Shown: positions 9,809 to 18,256 of the stretch, piece after piece | How the letters are laid out: each line of letters opens with the position of its first letter | How positions within the stretch are numbered: position 1 is the first letter of the stretch | Assembly (NCBI RefSeq): GCF_900176365.1 | Contig: NZ_FWXY01000010.1 | Span: 110,985-174,984, forward strand | Length of the DNA stretch: 64,000 bases | From: Desulfocicer vacuolatum DSM 3385 | GTDB lineage: Bacteria; Desulfobacterota; Desulfobacteria; Desulfobacterales; Desulfobacteraceae | Direction of reading: 5' to 3' | Notes under the pieces: model-generated | Told to the model about the DNA's origin: nothing | The model's database searches: none | The model's input: only the letters and a program-made list of their open reading frames with translations | Position numbers and translations under genes: made by a program

Positions 9809-9962
9809 CAATATAAAAATATAGCCACTGCCCCATAACCCAAGGTTTGAAACTGCCCGGCACATCAATGGCAGGAGATTTGCTAAAATTCAAGCAAAAG
9901 ATGGGGCACCGGCCAATATTTACGCCCAAATTTAAAATAATGTTCTATAACAGGAGTTTCTT

Positions 9963-10724
9963 TTGATTTTATTTCGGTTTTTAAAATCCGTTCCCCTGAC
10001 CGTCTTTTTTCTCATTGCTTTCATGTGCTGTCCAATTTTTTCGGCCAGGGCCCAGGTGCAACAGGTGGCGATCATTCCCTTTGGCATTAATTCAGAGCAA
10101 GACCTGTCCTACTTAAGGGAGGGAATCTCCCATATGCTATCCTCCCGGCTTGCCTGGAAAGAAAAAGTCGTGGTCATTCCGGAAAAAACCATTTTGGATA
10201 AAATCAAACAAACACCCGGGCTATCAGGCCCCCCTCTGGTTACATCGATTTTTGAACACACAGACGCCAATTATATTGTTTCCGGAAGCATAACAGAATT
10301 TGCAGGCACCTTCAGCCTGGATACAGCCGTACACACAGACAGATCCGAAACACCCATGCAGACTTTTTTTGACCAGGCCACCACCCCGGACGAAATCATT
10401 GGCAAAATCAGCACCATTGCTGCCCAAATAAATAAATCTGTTTTTAACAGAACAACCACGCTGATTGATGGCAAAGCGCAGACCTCAGCAAAGGAAGATC
10501 TAACCCGGGCCAACCCGGAAAAATTAATTCCCCAGGCCATGGAAGATGCTCCTCCCACAGAAAAACCGTTCTGGCAATTCTGGAAAAAAGAGAAACCGCC
10601 CGCATATCCTGATGAAACTTTTTCCGCAGTGGAAGCAGATACTTCCCGGGATATTGATCTGGAAATGGATGACCTTGAAGAGGAAGAAGAAGAGATCAAA
10701 AAACCCTTCTGGAAATTCTGGTAA
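9963..10724 (+). CDS. Secreted TolB-like N-domain protein with acidic tail (TTG start)
   Basis: A 253-aa exported protein with a signal peptide (about 1-30, cleavage near FSARA|QVQQ). A domain of about 150 residues starts QVAIIPFGINSEQDLSYL, which resembles the TolB N-terminal/CsgG-like fold (IIPF, then a ligand-type SRLAWKEKVVVI segment). The same domain begins the 14924-16612 protein, so the two are paralogues. The C-terminus is unusual: KPFWQFWKKE, then an acidic run DLEMDDLEEEEEE, then KKPFWKFW at the very end. The start codon is TTG with AGGAG 6 bp upstream (9952-9956). The function is unknown. It is probably periplasmic. Confidence 0.7.
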   Translation: MILFRFLKSVPLTVFFLIAFMCCPIFSARAQVQQVAIIPFGINSEQDLSYLREGISHMLSSRLAWKEKVVVIPEKTILDKIKQTPGLSGPPLVTSIFEHTDANYIVSGSITEFAGTFSLDTAVHTDRSETPMQTFFDQATTPDEIIGKISTIAAQINKSVFNRTTTLIDGKAQTSAKEDLTRANPEKLIPQAMEDAPPTEKPFWQFWKKEKPPAYPDETFSAVEADTSRDIDLEMDDLEEEEEEIKKPFWKFW

Positions 10725-10790
10725 AGGGGGGGGGCAGGACAATTTCAACCACCTGTGTCCCGGCTGAAATGACAAAATTATATTACACGT

Positions 10791-10820
10791 AAAAATCCTG
10801 ACCCAGAGGGCCGGGATTTT
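10791..10820. terminator. Hairpin between convergent genes
   Basis: AAAATCC pairs with GGATTTT, and CCC with GGG, around a short AGA loop. This gives a hairpin with a T run on either strand. Its place between the convergent genes ending at 10724 and 10938 fits a two-way terminator. Confidence 0.55.
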
Positions 10821-10937
10821 CACATTAAGCTAAAAATTGCAAGCATCATTTGGCCGGGATACGGGATATTCAAAACACCGGATATGCAGCTGTGGTCGTT
10901 TTCCCGCAAATATCCGGGAACGCGGCTGATTTGTATG

Positions 10938-12017
10938 TCATTGAATTAAATAATCATATACGGTGGGTTTTTCCCCTTCAACAATGGAACAGGCCGCAAA
11001 ATCCTTTCCAAAAAAGCGCTCCACCCTTAAAACGCCTTTCAGCTTTCCCGGAATCCATCCTGCCGGAGTGCCTCCAGGGGATTTAATCTGTTTACCGGGA
11101 GAACTTACCTTTAACAGCATCTCCTTTTCCAACCCCGTTTTTTCACCGGCATTGATATAGATAAGGTCCTCTTCGCTGGAAAACACCCGACAGAACCACT
11201 GTGTAGTCTGACTTGACTCAATGGCCCGGGTAAAAGTTGCAGACACAATACTCTCCACAAACCTGGACGCGTCCGCATCTGTTTTTACAGGCATTTCAAA
11301 TTTCACCGGCCTGTACCTGTAAAACAATCCGGCGTCAACCATGGAAACCACGGCACTTGCCTCACCCGGAAACACATCTGGCAATGTGAATTTCTCCACC
11401 AGAACAAGCATGCGGATACCGGGGTAAACCGTTAAAATTCCTGATGTCCGGTACAAATCTTTACTTTCAAGCGCATTGTTCTGGGCAAGAATCTCATATA
11501 TCTCATCATTACCCACAAGAACAATTTCACCGGACTCCACAAATTTGTGTGCTGCCCGGGATATCTTTGTAACCGTGTCTGCCCGGACCCGGCCTCTGTC
11601 AATGAGCAAGCCTGTTTTCAGCTTTAAAAGGCTCTTTTCCGGGGGCTGATTATTGCTCTGCAATTTTTTTTCAGGTAATATTGGAACCGGTTTTGGAGAA
11701 TCAGCCTTTAACAATGCCACTTCGCTCTGCAGGTCATTGACCTTTTTTTCAAGCATCTCCTGATTTGATGGAATATCGTTGTCAACCTTGGAAACGGCAC
11801 TGGAATCTACATCAGCAATGACCTTAGTCTGTGTTCTTTGCCGAAAAAAATCCCCTGACAGTAAATTGGGTTGATCAATGGTTACTTCTCTGATCTGGGC
11901 ATTTGAATAGCCGGTGGAATTTTTCTTATCTGAGGTAACAATATCCGGACTTGAAGCGCAGCCCCAGCAGAAAAAAAACAAAAAAACAAAACAGGCAAAA
12001 ATTGAATTGAATTTCAT
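10938..12017 (-). CDS. Putative outer-envelope lipoprotein with FlgT-like C-terminal part
   Basis: About 359 aa. The start MKFNSIFACFVFLFFFCWGC carries a hydrophobic signal and a Cys in a loose lipobox (FCWG|C), so a lipoprotein is likely. It continues with a Ser/Asn-rich linker and a coiled coil (NQEMLEKKVNDLQSEVALLK). The C-terminal half, including IYINAGEKTGLEKEMLLKV and GVLRVERFFGKDFAACSIVEG, recalls the C-terminal domain of FlgT and related envelope proteins. This likeness is weak and from inspection only. No clear Shine-Dalgarno sequence is present: a hairpin leader repeat with a T run ends right at the ATG. A TTG at 12050 is an alternative start. It lies between the paralogous TolB-like genes. 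Confidence 0.6.
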   Translation of the reverse strand: MKFNSIFACFVFLFFFCWGCASSPDIVTSDKKNSTGYSNAQIREVTIDQPNLLSGDFFRQRTQTKVIADVDSSAVSKVDNDIPSNQEMLEKKVNDLQSEVALLKADSPKPVPILPEKKLQSNNQPPEKSLLKLKTGLLIDRGRVRADTVTKISRAAHKFVESGEIVLVGNDEIYEILAQNNALESKDLYRTSGILTVYPGIRMLVLVEKFTLPDVFPGEASAVVSMVDAGLFYRYRPVKFEMPVKTDADASRFVESIVSATFTRAIESSQTTQWFCRVFSSEEDLIYINAGEKTGLEKEMLLKVSSPGKQIKSPGGTPAGWIPGKLKGVLRVERFFGKDFAACSIVEGEKPTVYDYLIQ

Positions 12018-12074
12018 AAAAAATCGACAAAGAACGCCCCAAATGTTCAACCCAGGGGAAAAATTGCCGCCTCC
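12018..12074 (-). promoter_or_regulatory. Hairpin leader repeat L, copy 1 (before the lipoprotein gene)
   Basis: On the minus strand it begins GGAGGCGGCAATT and ends CGATTTTTT directly before the ATG. CGGCAA can pair with TTGTCG (one G-U), enclosing a CCCC/GGGG stem, and a T run follows. A near-identical 58-nt block precedes gatC at 22795-22852. The shape resembles an intrinsic terminator or attenuator placed at the start codon. Its role is unknown. Confidence 0.6.
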
Positions 12075-12203
12075 TTCTGGTAATTATAGTTGTTGCTGAA
12101 AATTTTACCGACACCACGACATATCTGACACCCGCCCCATTACATGTCAAGGCAAAATCCTGTTCGCTTAACATATTCAGGTTGAAGCTCTTCAAAAAAT
12201 TAA

Positions 12204-12228
12204 GGCCTGATTCCAAAAGAACCAGGCC
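12204..12228. terminator. Two-way terminator after the beta-barrel gene
   Basis: GGCCTG pairs with CAGGCC around a 13-nt loop, with a T run downstream on both strands (TATTTTTT on plus, TTAATTTTTT on minus). It is suited to end the minus-strand gene 12389-14107. Confidence 0.6.
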
Positions 12229-12260
12229 CTATTTTTTAAAGAATAAGCCTTATAAACCGG

Positions 12261-12324
12261 ACAACTTTTCATATTTTGCTGTGGACAGACCGGGGTTTGA
12301 ATGGCGTCTACCCGCGGAAGTTAT
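12261..12324 (-). repeat. Two-hairpin repeat A, degenerate copy
   Basis: The minus strand reads TAACTTCCGCGGGTAGACGC and then GTCTGTCCACAGCAAAATAT. GGGTAGAC can pair with GTCTGTCC through two wobbles. The 3' hairpin is decayed. It fills most of the gap between the lipoprotein gene and the beta-barrel gene. Confidence 0.5.
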
Positions 12325-12388
12325 GTTATAAAAGCTCCGGTATACAAAGAAAAAATTAAAAAAACGCTTATTCAGTCCATTGGAATTA

Positions 12389-14107
12389 TTAAAAATTTAT
12401 AATAAATTCAGCGGCCAATCGCATGGCCATTTCATCAGAAGATTCTCCTGTCAAGGCCTCGGTCAAATCCTCAATGACTTCCCCGGGAAAGAAAAAAGCC
12501 GCCTGGGCTTTAATAAAGGAGTGTTTGCTGGTGGCAAGGGTCAATTCATTGTCCCATTCTGTTCCCACGTATCCGGCGTCTACTTTGTGAGCGCCATTTA
12601 CGGTTGCATCAACAGGATCAACCATATTGGTTACATAAATATCTTCATTCCACCAGAAATTATTGATATTAGTTTTAAAAATAAGGAATCTTTTGGGGGC
12701 CACTGTAATGCCTGCGCTGATGAGGGTCAAACCGGGATTATCGCCCCGTCCATTGCCATTACCCGCAAAATTCTGAAGTCCGCCCGTGGTAACAGGGGTT
12801 CCATTACCATAAAATTCAGGAATATAACCGTAAAGAGCTGTACCCAGCATCAAGTTGGTATCACCGATAATGGTGTTTTCACCACCCCATCTGCTGGAAA
12901 ATCTCTGGGCATTGTCAACGCCGTTATAACCTTCCAATTTATCATCATAAGGATCATCGTCACCGGATGTATACATAAAACCCAGATGGGGTTTCAGGGG
13001 ATAGTCAGTCAACTTTCCTTTAAATTCATAAGAGATATCACCGGCCAAAGCATAGGCATTTATATCATAATCCTCTTCCAGGACAGTTGCACGATCAGGT
13101 CCAACCGTGCTACCAAGGCCGGTATTATCTGCTGAACCAAATTGATAAACAGCTTCCGTAAAAATTTCCAGAGCACCAAATTTTCCAACCCAATATGCAC
13201 CCGCATGGTAAGAATCTGTGTCAGGGGCATCCCCAACAACACCAAAGGGAGATCCCATGGCACCGGCCAGATCATTTGCAACAACATCTCTAATCCTGTC
13301 ATAGGCAGCCAAAAATTGAAACTTATGCGCATCATTCATCTGCCATGCAACATAACCTGCATAAAGGTCCCGATCGTTATTGGCACCGTCCTGCATATCA
13401 ACAGGGGAATTTTGGAAATCATTTTCCATGAGTTTAAAGTAACCCACATTATAACTGACGGTATCATTTTCTCCTGTGATCCAGAAGCCGGGATTATCAT
13501 CCCCATAGACCATGGCAGCGCCTTCAAAAGCGTCCATGTGCCAGATATCCCATCCGGCATGGAGGCGCATGTTCATGGGAAGAGCATAGGTTAAATGCAG
13601 CCTCTCAAGACCAAAATTACTGGAATCATTTGATTTTCCACCTCTTGAGTCAACAGATGCAGTATCAATGGGTCGGTCAAATTCCAGGGCCGCGTAAAAA
13701 CTCCAGGCCCTGTCCTTGGGCATGGCATTAAAATACATCTTTGCTTCGGTGCGGATATAACTGTCTTGCACAGTCCCGCTTTCGTTACCATGACTCCTAA
13801 AAAAATCTCCTACAAGAGCACCATACATGAGGCCGCCGGACTTAACAGCATCACTGTCTGCCACACCAAAATCCCAATCACTTTCAGATGTGGGTATAAT
13901 TCTGGCTGTGGCACCAAAACTCATTAGAATATCTTTGCCTGTTGTCACCTGAACACTTCCCGGTCCCACAATGGTTTCCTTTGTGATGTCATCGGCAAGT
14001 TTCAGCTGTTTGTCAAGATCTGACTGATTTTGTGCGGCAAAACAAGGCATGGCGCTTACAAGCAAAAGTACCGTCAGCAGCGAAATAAATTTCCCAAGGT
14101 TTTTCAT
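12389..14107 (-). CDS. Outer-membrane beta-barrel protein (porin/alginate-export-like)
   Basis: A 572-aa protein with a signal peptide (MKNLGKFISLLTVLLLVSAMPCFA|AQ). The body is rich in alternating aromatic and polar strands (for example MYFNAMPKDRAWSFYAALEF and NVGYFKLMENDFQN), and the last residue is Phe (AAEFIINF), the usual outer-membrane assembly signal. Segments such as LHAGWDIWHMDAFEGA and FMYTSGDDDPYDD resemble alginate-export-type barrels, but no exact family is certain. Start set at 14107 because AGGAGGG (14116-14122) then has 8-bp spacing. The ATG at 14113 would leave only 2. A terminator hairpin follows at 12204-12228. Confidence 0.75.
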   Translation of the reverse strand: MKNLGKFISLLTVLLLVSAMPCFAAQNQSDLDKQLKLADDITKETIVGPGSVQVTTGKDILMSFGATARIIPTSESDWDFGVADSDAVKSGGLMYGALVGDFFRSHGNESGTVQDSYIRTEAKMYFNAMPKDRAWSFYAALEFDRPIDTASVDSRGGKSNDSSNFGLERLHLTYALPMNMRLHAGWDIWHMDAFEGAAMVYGDDNPGFWITGENDTVSYNVGYFKLMENDFQNSPVDMQDGANNDRDLYAGYVAWQMNDAHKFQFLAAYDRIRDVVANDLAGAMGSPFGVVGDAPDTDSYHAGAYWVGKFGALEIFTEAVYQFGSADNTGLGSTVGPDRATVLEEDYDINAYALAGDISYEFKGKLTDYPLKPHLGFMYTSGDDDPYDDKLEGYNGVDNAQRFSSRWGGENTIIGDTNLMLGTALYGYIPEFYGNGTPVTTGGLQNFAGNGNGRGDNPGLTLISAGITVAPKRFLIFKTNINNFWWNEDIYVTNMVDPVDATVNGAHKVDAGYVGTEWDNELTLATSKHSFIKAQAAFFFPGEVIEDLTEALTGESSDEMAMRLAAEFIINF

Positions 14108-14923
14108 TGACATTTCCCTCCTATTGGAAACGAAAATTCATGTTTGTCTTTCAAATACAAAAAAACATCATCAACACCTTTTGGTTAAATTTTTCCTCCT
14201 TTCGTCTTTAAATGTTTACGAACAAGCCATCATTATTAACGCCTCAATTGTGTGTTAAAATAATTTTTCTATCTTTGGAGACTGACCTTAAAGCAATGGT
14301 TCTCTTCTTAAAATAAATTCTCTGGCGAATGGGGCATAGTTTGTGTTGATTGGGGATAACAGGCATGCATATTGGTGACCATGACAAAAATAATCACCAT
14401 TTATATTTCCCCAAACATTTCACATCCAAACATCAACAATGTTCAATATTTACATATTTTTTGTAATTAAAAATTGATTAAAAATCATGGGATTAGAGAT
14501 TCACAACCCAGCTTTGATGACAAACGATATTTTTTCACCATAGTGTTTCATAAACACCTGCCCAACATTTGTCAAGCGTTTTCAACAACTAAACATTGTT
14601 ATTTTCTTATAAAATCAAAAATTTTTACATAAAGAACTTTCGTATTTTTATAATTATTACCGATTATTAGTCAAAACTAAAAATCACGGCATCACCTTCA
14701 AGGAGAGCTGCGAAAACACAGCAAACACTTTGGACATAATTTCCCCCATCCCCCCTCAAATATAGTGGAACCAGCTATTTAAAGCATTGATTAATCCTTG
14801 CAGAAAATTTAAATAATGTGTATAAATTCAAAGTCTTTAAATTTTATAAAATCTTTCAAATACTGCATGTAAGATTTAAGAACAAATTGGATTCTCACCT
14901 AAATTCCGCTTAGGAGTAAGCCC
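14108..14923. other. AT-rich divergent intergenic region
   Basis: About 800 bp between two divergent envelope genes, clearly more AT-rich than the flanking genes. No ORF resembles a protein and no tRNA or strong hairpin is apparent. It must hold the promoters for both genes. AGGAGG near 14116-14122 and AGGAG at 14912-14916 are their ribosome-binding sites. Confidence 0.5.
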
Positions 14924-16612
14924 TTGAAAACAAAACAACAGACATTCATTATTTCTCTGATATTCATATTTATTTTTTCCGTGTCGATCTTTATTAACAC
15001 AGCCTTTGCCGCCCCCCCCGCACAGGTGGTAATCATCCCCTTTGAAATCAATGCCGAAAACGACCTTGAATTTCTTAAAACCGGCATTCAGGACATGTTG
15101 AATTCCCGGCTATCATGGAAAGATAAAGTTGTTGTCGTGGATAAAGCTGCCGTTAACGATACGATAAAAGGGCTGGGAAAATTTAAGGGCGAAAGCCTGG
15201 CATTACTGGCCGGAGGAAAGCTCAAAGCAGATTATATCATTTCTGGAAGCATAACGGTTATTGGGCAAAGCGCCAGCATTGATGCCACTTTAAGGGATAT
15301 CACCGGCCAAATAGATCCCATTACTTTTTTTGGCCAGAGCAATTCATTGGGCGGGGTGATTCCAGAGATCAATCGGTTTGCCACCACTGTGAATGAACAG
15401 GTATTCCAGCGACAATTGGACTACAATTTTTCTGGCACACCCCAGACACTGCCCAGCCCCCCCCGTTCATCCAACTCCATAAACAAAAGTACAGCCCCAA
15501 ACCCTATTTTCAAAACTGCGGCATCCTCTAACAACAAATCCACACTTAACCCCAATTTCAAAACAACGGGCTCCCCTGACTCAAGTACCGGATTCTGGAA
15601 GACCCCACCCCTTCCCCTTCTGGCCATAGGAATGGATGTGGGTGATGTGAACAACGATGGCATTGTGGAAACGGTTATTCTAACAAATAAAACCATTATC
15701 ATCTATCAAATGCTGAACAACCGTATGGTGAAAACCACACAAATTCCCACAGCAAAATTTTCCCATCCACTGGGAATAGACATTGGTGACATCAACAACA
15801 ACGGAACGCCGGAGATTTTCATCTCCAGCCTGAACTCTGATCGTAACCGGGCAAACTCTTACATACTCGAGTTCAACGGCAAGTCATACCCTGCCGTTAA
15901 AACCGGCATTCCCTGGTATTACCGAATTTCAAAAGAAACATCAGGGAAACCGCTTTTATTAGGTCAGGAACAACGGAAAAAAAAGGCTGATATTTTGACA
16001 GCGCCTGTCTATGAAATGCAATATCACAATGGCAATTATGTCCCCCATAACATTATTTTAAGAGGAAAAACTGCCAATGTCCTTGGTGTTGCCATCAAAA
16101 AAGATAATCAAAACAAACATTTTTCCACGGCAGCCTTCGATACCATAGAACATCTGAGCCTTTTCACCGAAAGCGGAACACTGCTCTGGCGAAATAGAGA
16201 GGCCTCCGGAGGCACCATGTCAATGTTTTTTTTACCCAAAGCACATGCAGACGATGACCAGGACATTCAATTTTTTCCACTGCGTATACGCATCCATGAT
16301 ATGAATGGAGACGGCAATATTGAAATACTTTCTGCCACTAATCATGACAAAACAATGGGGATATTAAGCAACTCAAAGGCCTATGACTGGGGGGTATTAG
16401 AAAGCTACTCCTGGAAAGGAACTGATATGATTTCAAACTGGAAAACATCTCCTCTGCCGGGACGGATTTCCGATTTTTTGGTGGCGGACTTCGACAACGA
16501 CGGCATTGATGAATTGGTGGTTGCCACTGTGACAGAAGAAGGTGATACCGTAATATCAAAATCAAAAAGCAGGCTTGTGGCCTACGATCTGATTGTTTCC
16601 CAAGACAATTAG
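14924..16612 (+). CDS. Secreted TolB-like N-domain + FG-GAP/VCBS propeller protein (TTG start)
   Basis: A 562-aa exported protein. The signal peptide ends near NTAFA|APPAQ. Residues about 30-170 match the TolB-like domain of the 9963 protein (VVIIPFEINAENDLEFL, MLNSRLSWKDKVVVVD). After a Pro/Ser/Asn linker come four calcium-type repeats of FG-GAP/VCBS form: DVGDVNNDGIVE (near 237), DIGDINNNGTPE (near 285), DMNGDGNIE (near 459) and DFDNDGIDE (near 522). These suggest a beta-propeller. The start codon is TTG with TAGGAG at 14911-14916. It probably sits in the periplasm or on the surface. Partner and ligand are unknown. Confidence 0.75.
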   Translation: MKTKQQTFIISLIFIFIFSVSIFINTAFAAPPAQVVIIPFEINAENDLEFLKTGIQDMLNSRLSWKDKVVVVDKAAVNDTIKGLGKFKGESLALLAGGKLKADYIISGSITVIGQSASIDATLRDITGQIDPITFFGQSNSLGGVIPEINRFATTVNEQVFQRQLDYNFSGTPQTLPSPPRSSNSINKSTAPNPIFKTAASSNNKSTLNPNFKTTGSPDSSTGFWKTPPLPLLAIGMDVGDVNNDGIVETVILTNKTIIIYQMLNNRMVKTTQIPTAKFSHPLGIDIGDINNNGTPEIFISSLNSDRNRANSYILEFNGKSYPAVKTGIPWYYRISKETSGKPLLLGQEQRKKKADILTAPVYEMQYHNGNYVPHNIILRGKTANVLGVAIKKDNQNKHFSTAAFDTIEHLSLFTESGTLLWRNREASGGTMSMFFLPKAHADDDQDIQFFPLRIRIHDMNGDGNIEILSATNHDKTMGILSNSKAYDWGVLESYSWKGTDMISNWKTSPLPGRISDFLVADFDNDGIDELVVATVTEEGDTVISKSKSRLVAYDLIVSQDN

Positions 16613-16868
16613 GATTAAAGTACACAGCATATTACCCTTGCCAGCGATAACATATCAAACTTCACTTTTTTACAGCTTGACATTCTTCCCAAAGGCTGAT
16701 ATCGGTATCAGGCAGTTTAATTTAAATCAGGGTGATTATTTATGATCATCCTTCGCGCTTGCTTCGCGCTTGGTTCCATGAATGATATAAATATTTTATA
16801 TGGATCAGGCTATTATTTATTCGCTTAAAAGCGAAATCACCTTAGTTTTTTGTAGGAGGAAAACGAAG

Positions 16869-18053
16869 ATGAAAAAACTGGCTATTGCACTTTTTGCTGT
16901 GGTATGCATGGCAATGTTTATTGCCCCGGCTTATGCCGATGACAGAGTATCCCTTTCCGGTTCCATGCGTGTTCGCGCCTGGAGCGACAATTACACAGAC
17001 GGCTCTGATGCCAGCTGGTGGGATCAACGCTTTAGAATCAAAACTAAAATCAATGTTGCAGATGATGTTTATGCCGTTCTTAGAGCAGACTATGGTGAAG
17101 GTCAGTGGGGTGTTGCATATAATGGTTTAATCACACGTCCCCGGGCAACCAAAGAAAACACCCTTGACATTGATCGTGGTTATTTAAACATTGACAAAGA
17201 AATGTGGTCACTGAGAGCTGGACAGCAATATCTTGGCCTGGGTATCCTGCAGGTACTGGATGCCAACGCTACGGCAGTTAAACTCACCTTGAAAATGCCT
17301 GTAAAAACTTCCCTTATCTACATCAAAGAGACTGAAAACGGTAGCACCAACGATGATGGTGCCTTTGATGACAGCGATGTTTATGCAGTGAATTTCAGCT
17401 ATGACACAGATGCTTTTTCCACTAATTTATTTGCCATCACACGTGATGACAACAGTGCAGTCGATGATTCTGCCACCATGTTTGGTTTCAACGGAAGTGC
17501 TTCACTGGGAATGGTTGACTTGACTGGAGAGCTTGCTTTTGCTGCCGGTGACACCGCTGACGGTGCCGTTGATTATGTGGGTACTCAGTTTTATCTGAAA
17601 GCTGCCGCCAACCTGAGTGATGCCTTCAGCATGGGTGGAGAACTTCTCTATGCATTGGGTACTGATGATGCTGACGAGCAACAGCTGACCGGCCTGTGTA
17701 ACTGGTGGTCCTTTGTTCCCATGGCTTCCAACACTCCCTTTGATGCAGATATCTCTGCCTTTGCCAACGCTGATGCCTTTGATCCCACTGGTGCCAACGC
17801 AGGTGTTCAGGGAATTACCCTTTTTGGTAAATTCAATGTAATGGATGCATTGTCTCTTGGTGCAAAAGTTGGTTATTTTACTCCTGAAGAAGATGACAAT
17901 ACTGCCACAGATGACATCACAGCTTTCAATGTATGGGCTTCTTACATGATCGCCACCAACACAGAACTTGCTATTACCTATCTCTACTCAGATTATGACA
18001 ACCTGGATGATAACTACGACACCCTCGTTGCCAGACTGCAGGTTAATTTCTAA
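16869..18053 (+). CDS. Outer-membrane porin-like beta-barrel protein
   Basis: A 394-aa barrel protein with signal peptide MKKLAIALFAVVCMAMFIAP, cleaved near AYA|DDRVSL. The N-terminal strand VSLSGSMRVRAWSDNY and the last strand LVARLQVNF with terminal Phe are typical of porins. The sequence is Asp-rich and has many Gly/aromatic beta strands. The start at 16869 has AGGAGGA at 16854-16860. An upstream in-frame ATG at 16800 would add 23 residues without a signal and is not used. A strong terminator follows at 18096. Clean signals suggest high expression. Confidence 0.82.
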   Translation: MKKLAIALFAVVCMAMFIAPAYADDRVSLSGSMRVRAWSDNYTDGSDASWWDQRFRIKTKINVADDVYAVLRADYGEGQWGVAYNGLITRPRATKENTLDIDRGYLNIDKEMWSLRAGQQYLGLGILQVLDANATAVKLTLKMPVKTSLIYIKETENGSTNDDGAFDDSDVYAVNFSYDTDAFSTNLFAITRDDNSAVDDSATMFGFNGSASLGMVDLTGELAFAAGDTADGAVDYVGTQFYLKAAANLSDAFSMGGELLYALGTDDADEQQLTGLCNWWSFVPMASNTPFDADISAFANADAFDPTGANAGVQGITLFGKFNVMDALSLGAKVGYFTPEEDDNTATDDITAFNVWASYMIATNTELAITYLYSDYDNLDDNYDTLVARLQVNF

Positions 18054-18095
18054 TATAGATTTTGTGCAAAATCTAAGCAAGTTTTAGAAATATAG

Positions 18096-18132
18096 AAATG
18101 GGGAGGACGATTTATTCGTTCCTCCCCATTTT
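18096..18132 (+). terminator. Rho-independent terminator after the porin gene
   Basis: AAATGGGGAGGA (18096-18107) pairs perfectly with TCCTCCCCATTT (18120-18131), extended by CGA/TCG with a bulged T. The A run before and T run after let it work in both directions, although mutL ends 125 bp further on. Confidence 0.85.
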
Positions 18133-18256
18133 GCATGTAAGGAGTTTTAGATCATATTGATTTGTCGCTTTATAAAACCAGAATTCATTAGACAAAACGC
18201 TGACAAAAATACCGCATGCAATAATACGTTAATTTCGTTGCGTTGCTACACAGAAT

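Noticed and set aside
9647..9838. Short plus-strand frame after gatB
   Set aside because: It lies within palindromic repeat P.
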